Source of the DNA: Adiantum capillus-veneris | Taxonomy: Eukaryota > Streptophyta > Polypodiopsida > Polypodiales > Pteridaceae | Assembly: GCA_014529385.2 (NCBI GenBank) | Contig: CM043955.1 | Span: 138,807,108-138,871,107 of the forward strand | Length of the DNA: 64,000 nt | Direction of reading: 5' to 3' | The notes under the pieces: generated by a model | Told to the model about the DNA's origin: nothing | The model's input: the letters and a program-made list of their open reading frames with translations, nothing else | Database searches by the model: none | In this document: piece after piece, positions 1 through 11,421 of the stretch | Layout of the letters: every line of letters begins with the position of its first letter | How positions within the stretch are numbered: position 1 is the stretch's first letter | Position numbers and translations under genes: made by a program

Positions 1-638
1 GGATCTTTGGGGTTTATGAATGGAGCTTTCTTTCTGGGTATTCTACAAGCAAAAACAGGCACGATGTGTACCTTGCCAGAGTAGCAAACCCTTCCAACAT
101 TTTTATGAAGAAGGAGACTTGTGCACAGCAAACCTTCTAGTTGTAGGTGTCTTTCGATTAAACATGCCCTGCACTCGCAAGGGGCATTGCTCGTCATTGG
201 TGAACTCAAAGTGTGGGAACTGGCTTGTTGCTACCACGAGTTGATTACATTCTGTTTGCTGCAATTTTACACCTTTGCCATAGATTAGTGCAGGCAGTGG
301 CCTGTCGTGTGCAGAGTTGAATGCATGTACTGCAAAGAAAACTTTCTGTTTCTGTTGGGGGAGTATTGTTGCATATAGTATTTGGTTACGCTGGTTATGT
401 GATGTTATACCATATAGGAAGTTCAGTGATATCTAGTTGTGGAAAGGTGAGAGTGGAGGAAGGAGATTGCAGTAGGAGAAGATCGATTGTAAGAGTTTGT
501 GTATGGTTTATGTTCTTGTGATTGACAATAACCTTTGTGAGTGCAAGGCTGCATGCTTGTTAATTTTCACACTTCTATTGTGAGTTATGTTTCATGAGTA
601 CTGATGAGCTTTTCTTTATGGTCTGTTATCATGTGCAG
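1..638. other. no recognisable gene
   Basis: I see only short open frames here with no family resemblance. If the possible terminal exon at 639-728 is real, this stretch would be upstream intron and exon sequence of a plus-strand gene that begins outside the window, but no further exon could be assigned. Confidence 0.3.
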
Positions 639-728
639 GTCACGATCGTGTTCAAGGAAGATCGAGTATCAGAAGAGAGGAACGATAGAAAGGTTGTGGC
701 GTGCTGGGATTTTGTGAGTGGAGGCTAA
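639..728 (+). CDS. possible terminal exon, unknown gene
   Basis: A pyrimidine-rich stretch ending in TGTGCAG (632-638) looks like a splice acceptor. It is followed by 29 codons and a TAA stop at 726-728. The translation is charged and non-repetitive, with the segment ERNDRKVVACWDFVSGG near its end. AATAAA-like sequence follows at about 783. I do not recognise the family, and no upstream exon could be joined to it. It may be a chance open stretch. Confidence 0.15.
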   Translation, partial: VTIVFKEDRVSEERNDRKVVACWDFVSGG

Positions 729-1890
729 GCCAGGGTCTAGTCAAGGACCAGGCAGGCGCTTGTTGCGCTCATCATGCCATGCAATAAATTGTACCTTTAA
801 TAGTGCAAGTTGTTACCTATTCTGGCCTTTGAATGGTCCTAACTTTTGTACATCTTTTGGACCCTGTCCCACTACTAGCTCCTCTACCCTAAAGTTGAGC
901 TAAAACCTTTTGTATTGGGTTTCAAACCCTTTGCACTTCAACATTTCCAATCCCCCCAAACGGTAGCTTCAAAATTGAAAAAAAAATCAAATGTCAGCTT
1001 CCAACCCTCGTACACTATGACTTCAACTGGTAATTTCTCTATGCATATAGCTCCAATTGGCAAGCAGTAACTTTTGTCTTGCTTCTTACATTGAGTACCA
1101 CTTCTAGGGCTGAGAAATTACCCAAGTACACACATTTCAAAGTGGGAAAGGCTGATGCAAAACCAACCCCTGAGAGAACTTCTAGCGTTCATGTTGGGGT
1201 AAAGGCGCTCCGCCTTTTTCCCACCCGGACGTCCAATGTTCGGCTGCCCGCCCACATGTGTACATACCCTTATTCTTCATATACATGAGAACAAGGAGGT
1301 CCTCACTATCTTCTTCCAAAGGTTGTTCCACCCACATCGGCTTGTGCTTCTCCCCTTCCCCGCATGCACGCACGCATCCGCGCACACACGCACTCACATT
1401 TCATAACTTCATCGTTTGAGCTTCAATCTGTGACCTCTAAGGATTTGCACGGAGAGAAACTTCATCACTTCAACACAATGAATTTGGAACTCATTTGGGC
1501 CCTCTTACCTTTGGAACCATCCGGTATAGATCTATAGCATACTCCAACCTTCACCTTGTCGTAACTTACTCACCATGGCTCTATTTGATGAGGTGTTTGG
1601 ATTAGGTTGGAAAGCACATCCAAGAGCACAAAATCCACCCCAAAAATTTCATTTAACTAATTTGAGGAATTCATCCATATAGCACCAAATACTTGCACTT
1701 TATAAAACCATGTAAGACATACACATCTGAATCCCCTTTCTTGCACTTTGCCTTCACCCTTGCTAAAACACTTTGGCATCCATTCATGAGCATCCACAAT
1801 CACACTAGAAAAACTTCTTATTAAGAGAAAACATTAACTTCTACCATATGTCCAAAGTTTTATTGATGTATCATGCACTGCTGTCTCAAA
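729..1890. other. no recognisable gene
   Basis: No supported coding region. The 1190-1400 part is more GC-rich than its surroundings. The 1500-1890 part leads into the decayed gypsy remnant and may be its degraded 3' untranslated or LTR sequence, but no LTR ends were found. Confidence 0.3.
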
Positions 1891-1899
1891 AGCGGGTTG

Positions 1900-3640
1900 C
1901 CCGACCCCTTCAATCACAATTCGATGCACATCGAGTAGCAAGTCCTTGTCAAAATACAACTTGAGCCACACTCCATTGACTCTATCCGTGAGATGCTTAC
2001 CATTCATCCTCACTAATTAATAGGTACCATTGGGAAATACCTTGTGTACGTTATACGGGCCAATCCACTTCTTCTTGAATATCTTTTGGTAGGTGAAGTG
2101 TAAATAACTTTCGTACTTCATCACCAAATCGCCCTCCTATATAGTTTTCTCTAAAGATCTGGTTAAACTTGGCAACACGTTTCTCCCTTTGCTTCACATA
2201 AAATTCCATTGTATCTTTTCTTATTCATCTAGAGGGTTTCAAGACAAGTGATCCTATTCTGCAAGACATCCTTTTGAGTTGTATTGACTCGCCATATGTC
2301 TTTTAGTGTGCCCAATTGTGCATGTATAGGTAGAACCGCCTCTTTGCCATAAACCAAGTCAGATGGGGTGAAATTAATAGCAACTTTGTAAGAGGTTCTA
2401 TAAGCCCATAAATAATTCATGAGATTAGCTTCCCAATTTTTTTCCTGTTTAAACATCCTTTGTAAGCATTATAATTATCTGTCCATTTGCACTTTCAACT
2501 AAACCATTGCACTGAGGATGGTAGAGTGCATAAAACTTGTGCTAAATGCCCAACTTCTCAACCAATGCACGCCTTATTTTGCTACAAACACAAACTCTGG
2601 CAGTGTGTGAGCATTTACCTCTTTGATTGCCTTCGAGTTGACCCGTGTGGTAAGATAATCAATGGCAACAATAATGTACTTTTTACCACTAGATGATTTA
2701 GGAAGAGGATCAATAGCATCCAAAACCCATTTCTTGAACGCATTTTGAGCAATAATGGCTCTCTATGAATCTGCTACCGGTCTTCATTCTCTTACGATTT
2801 TCCATTTGTGCCAAGGGACCGATAATGAGCATCTTGTATAATAGAAGACCACCAAAAAAATACTCTAAGAACATGAAAAAGTACCCGATCTTTGCCTTGA
2901 TGCCCACTTTCTTCATGATGTTACTCCAAAACCATGCCAATCTCTTCTTTTTAGAGGACTCTTCTCAGCAACCCATCAAGACCATAAACCATAGGATCCT
3001 CCCCCACAAGAGTGAACCTGTGTACCTTTTGAACAGTTCTTCTCTTATGCACAACTTTGACATAGTCGATGAACACTAACTTGTGCTAAAAAAATCATAA
3101 ACATCTTTCAAGGTCTCCATTCATGCATACTTGGCCAGTGCCACATACAAGCATGTACTTGTATCTATAAACGATTACTGGCAAGCCAATTTGCCATCTG
3201 CTTTTTCTCTCTTGACATGCTTGAATTGTATCGCTTCAAAAAACTTCAACAGCTTCTTCATGGAATGGAACTAGTGTTTGAAGTAATCTCTTTTTACCTA
3301 CCATTTCCCCAAAATTTTCCTGATGACCAGAACAGCATCACCTTTCTTTATGAGTTTGGAAATGCCAAACTCTTTACACTACTTCAATCCCAAGTGGAGG
3401 GCCAAGAACTTTGCTTCGTTATTTGTATGAACATTCTTGAGGTCATCGGATTTGGAAAATACCACTTTACCTTGAGGCTTCTGGATGAACACCCCTCCGT
3501 TGCCTTTTTGTACCACTCTATTGTAATCATCGTTGAGAAAGGCCCCTCCTATCTCTAGCTCTTCACCTACTTCTTTCCATACTACCCTTAAATACACACG
3601 CAAATTTGCACTTTGATTCACCAAAATATCCACTTAAGTT
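1900..3640 (-). mobile_element. decayed Ty3/gypsy pol remnant (GypF)
   Basis: Read on the minus strand, pol domains appear in normal order but in shattered frames. RNase H comes first (3633-3379; HTNNEAKFLALHLGLK is typical). A zinc-binding H2C2-like stretch follows at about 3010-2800. The integrase core is at about 2740-2600 (KKYIIVAIDYLTTRV), then the integrase C-terminal part (2456-2229; WAYRTSYKVAINFTPSDLVY). Last is the chromatin-proximal tail (about 2105-1920; KKWIGPYNVHKVFPNGTY, then an in-frame stop). This resembles the non-chromovirus plant gypsy lineages and the GypD element at the right of the window. No LTRs, primer site or polypurine tract are visible, so it is an old fragment. 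Confidence 0.8.
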
Positions 3641-3750
3641 AGACTTACTAGTAGGATCAATTTTAAACTCAAACTTGAACTCTTGTAGCTCCAACATCCC
3701 CTTCATGATACTCCTTAACCCTCAGATATGGAATCTCCCAGAAAACTATC

Positions 3751-3754
<4 letters not shown>

Positions 3755-3823
<69 letters not shown>
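3755..3823. repeat. (GA)n microsatellite
   Basis: About 34 uninterrupted GA units. The Arg-Glu open frames over it are artefacts of the repeat. Confidence 0.98.
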
Positions 3824-3824
<1 letters not shown>

Positions 3825-3989
3825 ACAAGGAGCTTTGGGCTCACTCGCATGTAGATATTTGCTAGCTTAGACTAATGGGTGCAAAATCTCTCTACATTGC
3901 TTAGCATGGGCATAATTTTGGGATTTTCAATCTACTCAAGATGCATAGTTATACACTCCTGTAATGTACATTTATTTTATTTTATTTTT

Positions 3990-4007
3990 GGGGGGGGGGG
4001 GGGGGGG

Positions 4008-4060
<53 letters not shown>
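3990..4060. repeat. poly-G joined to (AG)n
   Basis: A run of 21 G is followed directly by 25 AG units. Such compound tracts recur in this window next to decayed mobile elements. Confidence 0.98.
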
Positions 4061-4064
<4 letters not shown>

Positions 4065-4422
4065 AATGTTATATTAACATCTTCAAAAGGCCAAAATGAC
4101 CTATGAGACCAAAAAGTTACAATATGGTGGATTTGATACAAAGTCTGAGTAACAAAATAAAAATACTATAGAATCCTAAACTGCTAGATGTGAGCTAAGC
4201 AGCTAACTTGGCTTGTGTAGAATATGAGTAAAGGGTGAAGTGAATGGGGGGCAAGATAACACAGTGTGGGTGTATCCTCAGAAAGAGCTAAATCAGAGGA
4301 GATCCAACATCGGTCTCACTGACAAATCTCATCAATCTCCTCCATGGTAAGTAGTCTGACCAAGTGTCATGCATGTCAAAGAGGCATCCAATGAGTACTG
4401 GAAGGCAAGCAATCTAACCATG

Positions 4423-5350
4423 CTAAACCCATGTGCCTAAAACTGTGGTATCATCTGCCCATACCAGCATGTTGTATCTCCCGACATGCCTAACTATCAA
4501 GAGGGACTCAAGTTCTAGGTGAGCATGTCTGTCTCTGGGAAGGTCCCACATTCGATGGATCAAAGAGACCAGACACTTCCCCATGTTCCCCCATCTGTCA
4601 TTGCGATTTGTCCTCCATGATGGTCCAATGAAGGTCCCCATATCTTAGCTCCATAGAGCAATGCGGAATCCTCCGAAGTGTCAAAGAGCCAAAGCTTTGT
4701 CGAAAACCCTTGAAATTGTACCTATGAAAACATCCTGTAATCTACCCAATGCTGCATAGGCTCTGGTCAGTCTAATCTCTGCTACTTTCCTCAATGAAAA
4801 TGTTGGTCCGCTAAAGACCACCCCAAGGTAAGTGTAAGCATCTACTTACTCCACTGTCTCCTGACCGCATGTGAACGCGAGTGCTGACCTCCTGATCCAC
4901 TATGGGGTGGTATTAAACACCATAACCAAGGTTGATAGACAAACCACTTGCATGGACAAACCGATGCAAAGCATCCAAGTGACGTTGCATACCCTCTGAA
5001 GAGTCAGGGATCAACACGAGATCAACAGCATATAACAATAGTGGAATCCATGTCCTTGTCAGTTGTGCACCTCTATGACCATCTCCCCCCAGATGGTCAA
5101 AAACCTCATCCACATAACACTGAAGACGAATCCATGGTAGTGGGGAAAATGGGAATGGGTCACATTGGGATCCTAGACCTAATGCTATAGGCAAAATGCC
5201 ATGTGTGCGCTCATGCTCCTTCACAAATCAAAGGCAAGATTGGGCTGCTTCACTCTTGCATGGAGTGAACTGATGTAGATAGCCCCTTCGAAGTGCATAG
5301 ATGCCTCACTACTCCCCAAATCTGCTCTGTGGGTACTCCCATCTCTTGTA
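4423..5350 (-). mobile_element. decayed LINE (non-LTR) reverse transcriptase
   Basis: The minus-strand frame at 5224-4913 carries the core of a LINE-type reverse transcriptase: a region matching the family's finger/palm segment, then LLLYAVDLVLIPDSSEGMQR and LDALHRFVHASGLSINLG. In active relatives the catalytic box is YADD; here it reads YAVD, so the second catalytic aspartate region is altered. Upstream (5345-5250) and downstream (4912-4423) sequence continues the family in other frames with stops, including a WADDT stretch close to 4450. No poly-A tail or target duplication was identified. It is a dead fragment between two microsatellites. Confidence 0.7.
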
Positions 5351-5368
5351 GTATGTGCATCAATCTAG

Positions 5369-5396
5369 GAGAGAGAGAGAGAGAGAGAGAGAGAGT
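5369..5396. repeat. (GA)n microsatellite
   Basis: Short GA tract beside a block (about 5397-5525) that resembles sequence at 29510-29600, so it may belong to a dispersed repeat. Confidence 0.9.
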
Positions 5397-5600
5397 GCAG
5401 TAGAAGAAGAAGAAGAGAGTTTTAACGTCATAGGAAACTCTCCCAAGAGACCTTAAAGATCTAGCCGACAAGGAGTTTGACTCAAGACTTGTTATTCGAA
5501 CGTACTTTTGATGTGATTCTGACATTTAGGAGAGTTGTTTTAAAAAAGACAACCTATTATGTATAAAAGGATAGTTTGGGGACCTTGCTTTTCTGTCCAT

Positions 5601-5624
5601 GTGTGTGTGTGTGTGTGTGTGAGT

Positions 5625-5667
<43 letters not shown>
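5601..5667. repeat. (GT)n-(GA)n compound microsatellite
   Basis: GT units at about 5601-5621 pass through a mixed GTGAGA stretch into GA units ending at 5667. It lies about 250 bp downstream of the SUVH4-like stop codon, in or just beyond its 3' untranslated region. Confidence 0.97.
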
Positions 5668-5673
<6 letters not shown>

Positions 5674-5918
5674 CTTGTATTGCAAAGAACATGCGCAAAA
5701 AATGAAGGATGAGATGGATTTCTGTCCTTAATTTCCCGCTTATTGATTGATTCTCCGGCACAGAGTGCTTGACGTTCGATGCCATCATGTGTGGGGTAGG
5801 GTCTCGGGATCGAACCCTGTTTCCAGCTCCTATTGAAGACGACGGTTCATGAAACCAAGCAATGTTTCACATGACAAAAATACATGGCTAATCGCAAATA
5901 TGGCAAGCTTTGTTGCCT

Positions 5919-8900
5919 TTAATGAAGCCTCTTCCTACAGTTATGTGCACCACAATAGCATGGCAGAACTTTCACTTTGCCATTCTTAACCACGCTGTCC
6001 AGAGCATATCCATAGTCATAGCTCAGCTCCTGACCAACAGAGACCAACAAATCATGAGCTTTTTCGTGTCCCTCTAAGAGCTCAAAATCAGCATTCAATT
6101 CAAGCCTTTGAGAGCTTGTTACCTGCAGAGGACGAATGGTCTCAGCAGCAAAAAACCATATCCGCGGCTGACTCAAATCATGATGATCATTGAGCACGCA
6201 TTGCACAAACAAGTTCGGATCACAACTGTGGTTAATCAGGCGGGATACACTCCCACAGCTTCCAGCATCAATGCAGTACTCGGGCTGCTCGGGAGCATTT
6301 GCGACAGGATCGTCCTCCAGCCCCATCTTGTCTCCATTTGATATCAACCTCCTCTACAGAAAAAGCTCAATATCACCCCCACCCTCTTCACATTTAAACT
6401 GACCTCTACTACATCTGGGCACATACATAATAATGATTCCTACTTCAAGCCCAACAATGCCCAATTGGCTCAACTGTGTTTTTGCAAGCATATATATATA
6501 CCTGGCGCCCACCGATTCCTTTAATCGTTTGCAAGCAATCAAGCTCAAAAATGAACTCATTATCGCAGATGTCATCTGCTTCCTCTGTTCTCATCAAAAC
6601 TCCAAAATATTGGCAAACAGGGGCCCCTGCAGGGATTGTATCCCATGATCTCACTCCCCACCCCTTGTTTGCTGTTCGAAAAACCTGTCCAAGAGCATTC
6701 AATAAACTGTCAGCTGAGGTATTGTATTGATTGCAGGTTTGGTTACTCGCATTCCTGTGCATGTCATTTGGAAGGGCAAAGAGTAAAAGGGGAAGCTAGA
6801 GGGCCACTTGGGGTGGAAGTATGTGGTCAGGGAAAGGAGCCAAGTGATGCAAGCAATTACCTTGAGATGCCAAGGAAGTGATGCTGAGAGAGGTGAGATT
6901 GTCACTGAGAAGACAAGCCATAGTGGCAGAAACACATATTCGTATCGAGGGCCACACAGAAGGTTGAGGACAAGGATGAGGCTACAACGCTGCCAACACA
7001 TTCTTATCGAGGCCCACACAGAAGGTCCAGGACGAGGATGAAGCTACAATGTTGCCAGCATTGACTAATCAAGATCTAAGCCATCATTAAGAGGAAGATA
7101 AAAATCTAGAGGAATTGAAATGGCATAGGTAGTAAAACTCCAAATTCAGCACTCAGCTGTCTCAATGAAGTCAAAAGAAAAACTGGGCAGTTTAGCAAGA
7201 GGCTTCATAGCGTTAATCAAGATCTAAGCCATCATTAAGAGGAAGATAAAAATCTAAGGGAATTGAAATGGCATAGGTAGTAAAACTCCAAATTCAGACT
7301 CAGCTGTCTCAATGAAGTCAAAAGAAAAACTGGGCATTTTAGCAAGAGGCTTCATAGCGTTACCATGGCCTGCTTCCACACTTTTGTTGCAACATTTTTC
7401 ATGCACACATTCAAATATGACACTGAGGGACCACACTTAGGGACCTTCACATACAACATTTTTAATGCATACCTGAGCTCTGATTTTGTTGGAAAAAAAT
7501 AACAGAAAGAAAGAAGGAAGAAGAGACTCTTACCTCCAAACGATACTGCATGCCCTTCTGTGTCACGCGGTTGGAGCAGCTTTGACCACAAGCGCAGTGT
7601 GGGCCACACTCATAAACGACATCCATAGGCTCCACAAGTCTACATCACAGCAATCCTTTATGTCTCAAGCCTAACCAGCCTTCCAAACAAGTAGGAGTGG
7701 ACTCCCTTCAATCTAGCCAAGATTACCTTCCACCATTTTGAGTAACATATGGAAACCTTCTGTTGTTCCGAATAGCACAAGAACATTTGTGAGGATCAAA
7801 ACACTCTCCCTCACAATTGCATCCCTTTGCAGGAATAGGTTTCTGAACACCCTTTTGCACTTTAGTCTGAGTTATGTACTTGAAGTCTGCAGAAAGAAAC
7901 CCATTAGCAGCATCCGTTACATAACCTCATTTAGAGTGAGTTTGACTGCAAAAACCGCATTTAGAGTGAATTTGACTTTGTAGTCAGTGTTTTGAGCTGC
8001 TGTTTACCATTTGGAGCAAAAGGAGGGCTATGAATGTTTGTAGCTGGTACTGCGATACTTTCTAAGCCATTGCTGATGTCTGGACAAACGAGCCTTCAGG
8101 ATATGAAGGTAAAAGAACGACAAAAGAGGACGTTAACAGAAAAAGTACTTATAACTCTCAGTTATATGCTCATGCAAACCTCAAATAGAAATTTAAAAGC
8201 TGCAGGAGAGCCGGTATGACTTGTGCAAGATTGGAGCAAAAGCAAAAGCAGATTATCAGTCTTGAACTAGTAATTCATGAAATGCTTTGGGGCCTTCCAA
8301 ACGCCATTGTCAATGGACCAAGTAAAAAATTCCATTCAGCAAGAGGCTGATGCACTAAGAAAGTTTCCAGCATACTGACATTGCAAACCATAGAATGTAT
8401 GTTTTATCTTGTTCAAGGAAGCTGATGTACTAAGGAAGAAAAATCCAGCATACTGAGTTAAAAGTTTCATTCAGCAAGAGGCTGATGTACCGAGGAAGAA
8501 ATTTCTAGCATACTGACACTTCAAAAAGCATAAAATGAATGTTTTTTCTTGATTATGGAGGCTGATGTACTAAGGAAGAAAGTTCCAGCATACTGGCAGG
8601 CCAAACCATGATATGAATGGTTTAGCTTTATTGATCAAAGGGAGTTTCAGAGTCTATCCACAGTCTAAAATGATTGCAGTTTATGCTTACAACCTTCTCC
8701 GCGTCAAAAGAGAGTATTCGATGAAAATAAAGAGAATTCTATGGAAGCAATGACAAAATCTCAACATAACGTACAGCAATACTTTTTTGTGATGCAGGAA
8801 AGAAAGATTTTTAATTTACCCTTTAAGCTCGGTTATGCTTGCTGGGATATCATGGCCAGACACAAAATGAACCTGGATAGAAATTATCAAAATGAGAAAG

Positions 8901-11390
8901 AACGCTTCAAGCATCTCTTGTAATACATGATCAAGCAAGGACCTGGTTTGTTGTCAACAGAGGCTGTCCTTCAACTCTCTTAAGTCGATATTTGTACACA
9001 GTAAACCCTGAAATGCCTTCCTCTGCCCAGAAGTCATTCACCTGAAAGAAACCGGCAAGCACTACCTCACAGTCTGATTATGAAATGGCATATAGCAAGT
9101 GAGAAAATGCCATACCCGATAAAGCCCATCATAAGTATAAACCTTTCCAGTGTAGCTCTTTTTCGTCTTGTGTCCTCGTACTAATCTGACAGGCAAACCT
9201 TGTTCCATGTTGTTCTGACATAACCAGAATGGACGTTTAACATAAAAAAGAGAGAGGACAATCTGCTGATTGGTCCCAATGTCAATGTTGAAACATGTAC
9301 AGAAATCATAACCTCAAAGCAAATTATGTTCTATTTCTAAGAAATTTACCTTTAGCATTTTAAGTTATGACTCAGAAAAACTAGTAGATTTGGTGCCGGA
9401 TATCTTACATTCCTCGGGTGTCTCAACCCTTCAGATCATGGACGGGGTCATGGACAGGGTCTGCCTCATTACACTTTCATGGGCTAAAATAATAGAGCGA
9501 CACACAGTGACCAGGTGTGGCAGCACAAAAAACAACTAATCCTTATTCCTCATTTTGGAGAAGCAAAACGATGTTTCTAATCTGTTAAGCATGTCATCCA
9601 CAACTACTTCAGAGAATAACACTTCATTGTCACCAATCACCTAGCCAAGAGCTGGAAATATTAGACTTTTATAGAACCTACATCACTCAGAAGGGATAGT
9701 TTGGTTCCAGTTAATACATCATATTACTAAGCAACACTACATGGGAAAATCACTTTTTGGCACAGCTCTATCTTGCAATTTAATTTGGAAGCAGACAGGA
9801 ACGTTCAGTCAGGAAGCCTCTGGCAGTCCAACTTAACAAGACGAACACCTCAACTCTGCCTCACATCCTATAAATTAAAGGGAACTTCAATAAAAAAACC
9901 TCTGGCTAACCTTGAATGAGATATTCCTCACATGACTAATGACTATTTCAACTTCTTCACATTGGAGAAGTACTGCTGAGAGATGAAGAAGTACCTTTAG
10001 CGCTAAATTTCCACGCTTCAAGACCTGGTCTGCAATCTGGCGCTTGTTTCCAAGGAGATCATTGCCTCCAGACCCCGTATATATAACATCCTCTGAATTA
10101 TCAATATCATCTTCATAGTTCCCAGATAAAACTATAGAGCTTGCTACTGGAAGCCTGGCAATTCCCTGTTGGAAAATGAAGTTCACAGAACGTATTGAGA
10201 GATGTATGTGTTAAGTTGGTTAATAATACCGGTTTTCTATCACAAGAAGCTGGTAGGGTACCAATTCAGAAACAAGAAAAGATAAACAACAATGGATGTG
10301 TTTAGGTGGTTTGATTACCAGTTTCTTCTTATAAGTAGCTGGTATGGTATCAATGCCACCTAGCCAATGGCAATGTAATCCAATCGCCACCATCTCACAG
10401 CGTGAAAAGAATTGGTCACCAATAGTGATACCTACACACATTCCATTTTTCAAGGATGGCAATAACTGGATTGATGCAGCACATAAGCCTTGTACAAGAA
10501 AGAAACTGGTGATTTGGCAGCACTCAAACTCCTACCTGGAACAGGGCCAATAATTTTTCCATCATAACCAAGCTTGTCATCATCTTTCATCTGCATGTAT
10601 ATGGCTTCAGAAGGTCAGAACAGTCTCAAACTTACAGATTACAAGAGAGGCTAAACCACTCACAGAAATACAAAAGCAAGGCACACAAGAAACAGGACAA
10701 AGAAGAAAAATTAAATCACCTTATTTGTTTTTAGACAAATCCAAGAAAAGAAAGACAAAAAGAAAACCATTATCTGCTCTAGAACGCTATTAGAAAAGGC
10801 TTCGGCAGAAAAAGTTTAGAGAAGCTCATTTGATTGAAATTTCAAAATAAGTAACTCAACTAAACAAGCATGACTAGGATAAGAAAACACAAAGACTTTG
10901 AGACTGTCCTCATGTATCACTATTGCATTGCCTTATTTAGCTTGGAAAAAATAACAAGAGAGCTAAAGATTTTTTAGTGACATACTTCCTTTACAATAGG
11001 TCATGTTTACATAAAACAGTAATCAGTTTGCTCTGTTTTGACAATGAGCAAGAATCCACAGTTGCAGTATTCCTAAGAATACAATGCAAAAAGGAAGTGT
11101 GATGCAGAGGAAGGTAACTCATTCCGGCATTCGAGATGCAAAATTCTCGTTGATTCATAAGTTCAATTAAGGCTGCAGCAGGCATAAATCCAAACAGAAT
11201 CCATATATTATAGCATTTTATTCTTTTAGTGCCACAAAGAACTGAGTCATTGTACAAGCATTAGTAATGCCAATACCTGGGAGATGGCTTTCAAATCTGG
11301 TCTCCTTGACAACCTTGGTTCTTTGCTCCTGTTCTTTGCTCTCTCTTCAGCCTCTTTACGGCAGCGTGTTTCTTCCTCCTATAAAATCTT

Positions 11391-11421
<31 letters not shown>

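Noticed and set aside
3606-4064. ORFs ending in long Arg-Glu runs, and Ser-Leu or Thr-His equivalents elsewhere
   Set aside because: They are translations of GA, CT or CA microsatellites with no protein support.
8325-8625. CRISPR-like array
   Set aside because: The repeats are diverged, the spacing is irregular and the context is a plant intron.
10205-10345. Short repeated segment around the SUVH4-like exon end at 10319
   Set aside because: About 45 bp around 10230-10260 resembles 10310-10360, but the match is weak and could be a small old duplication. Too little to report as a feature.
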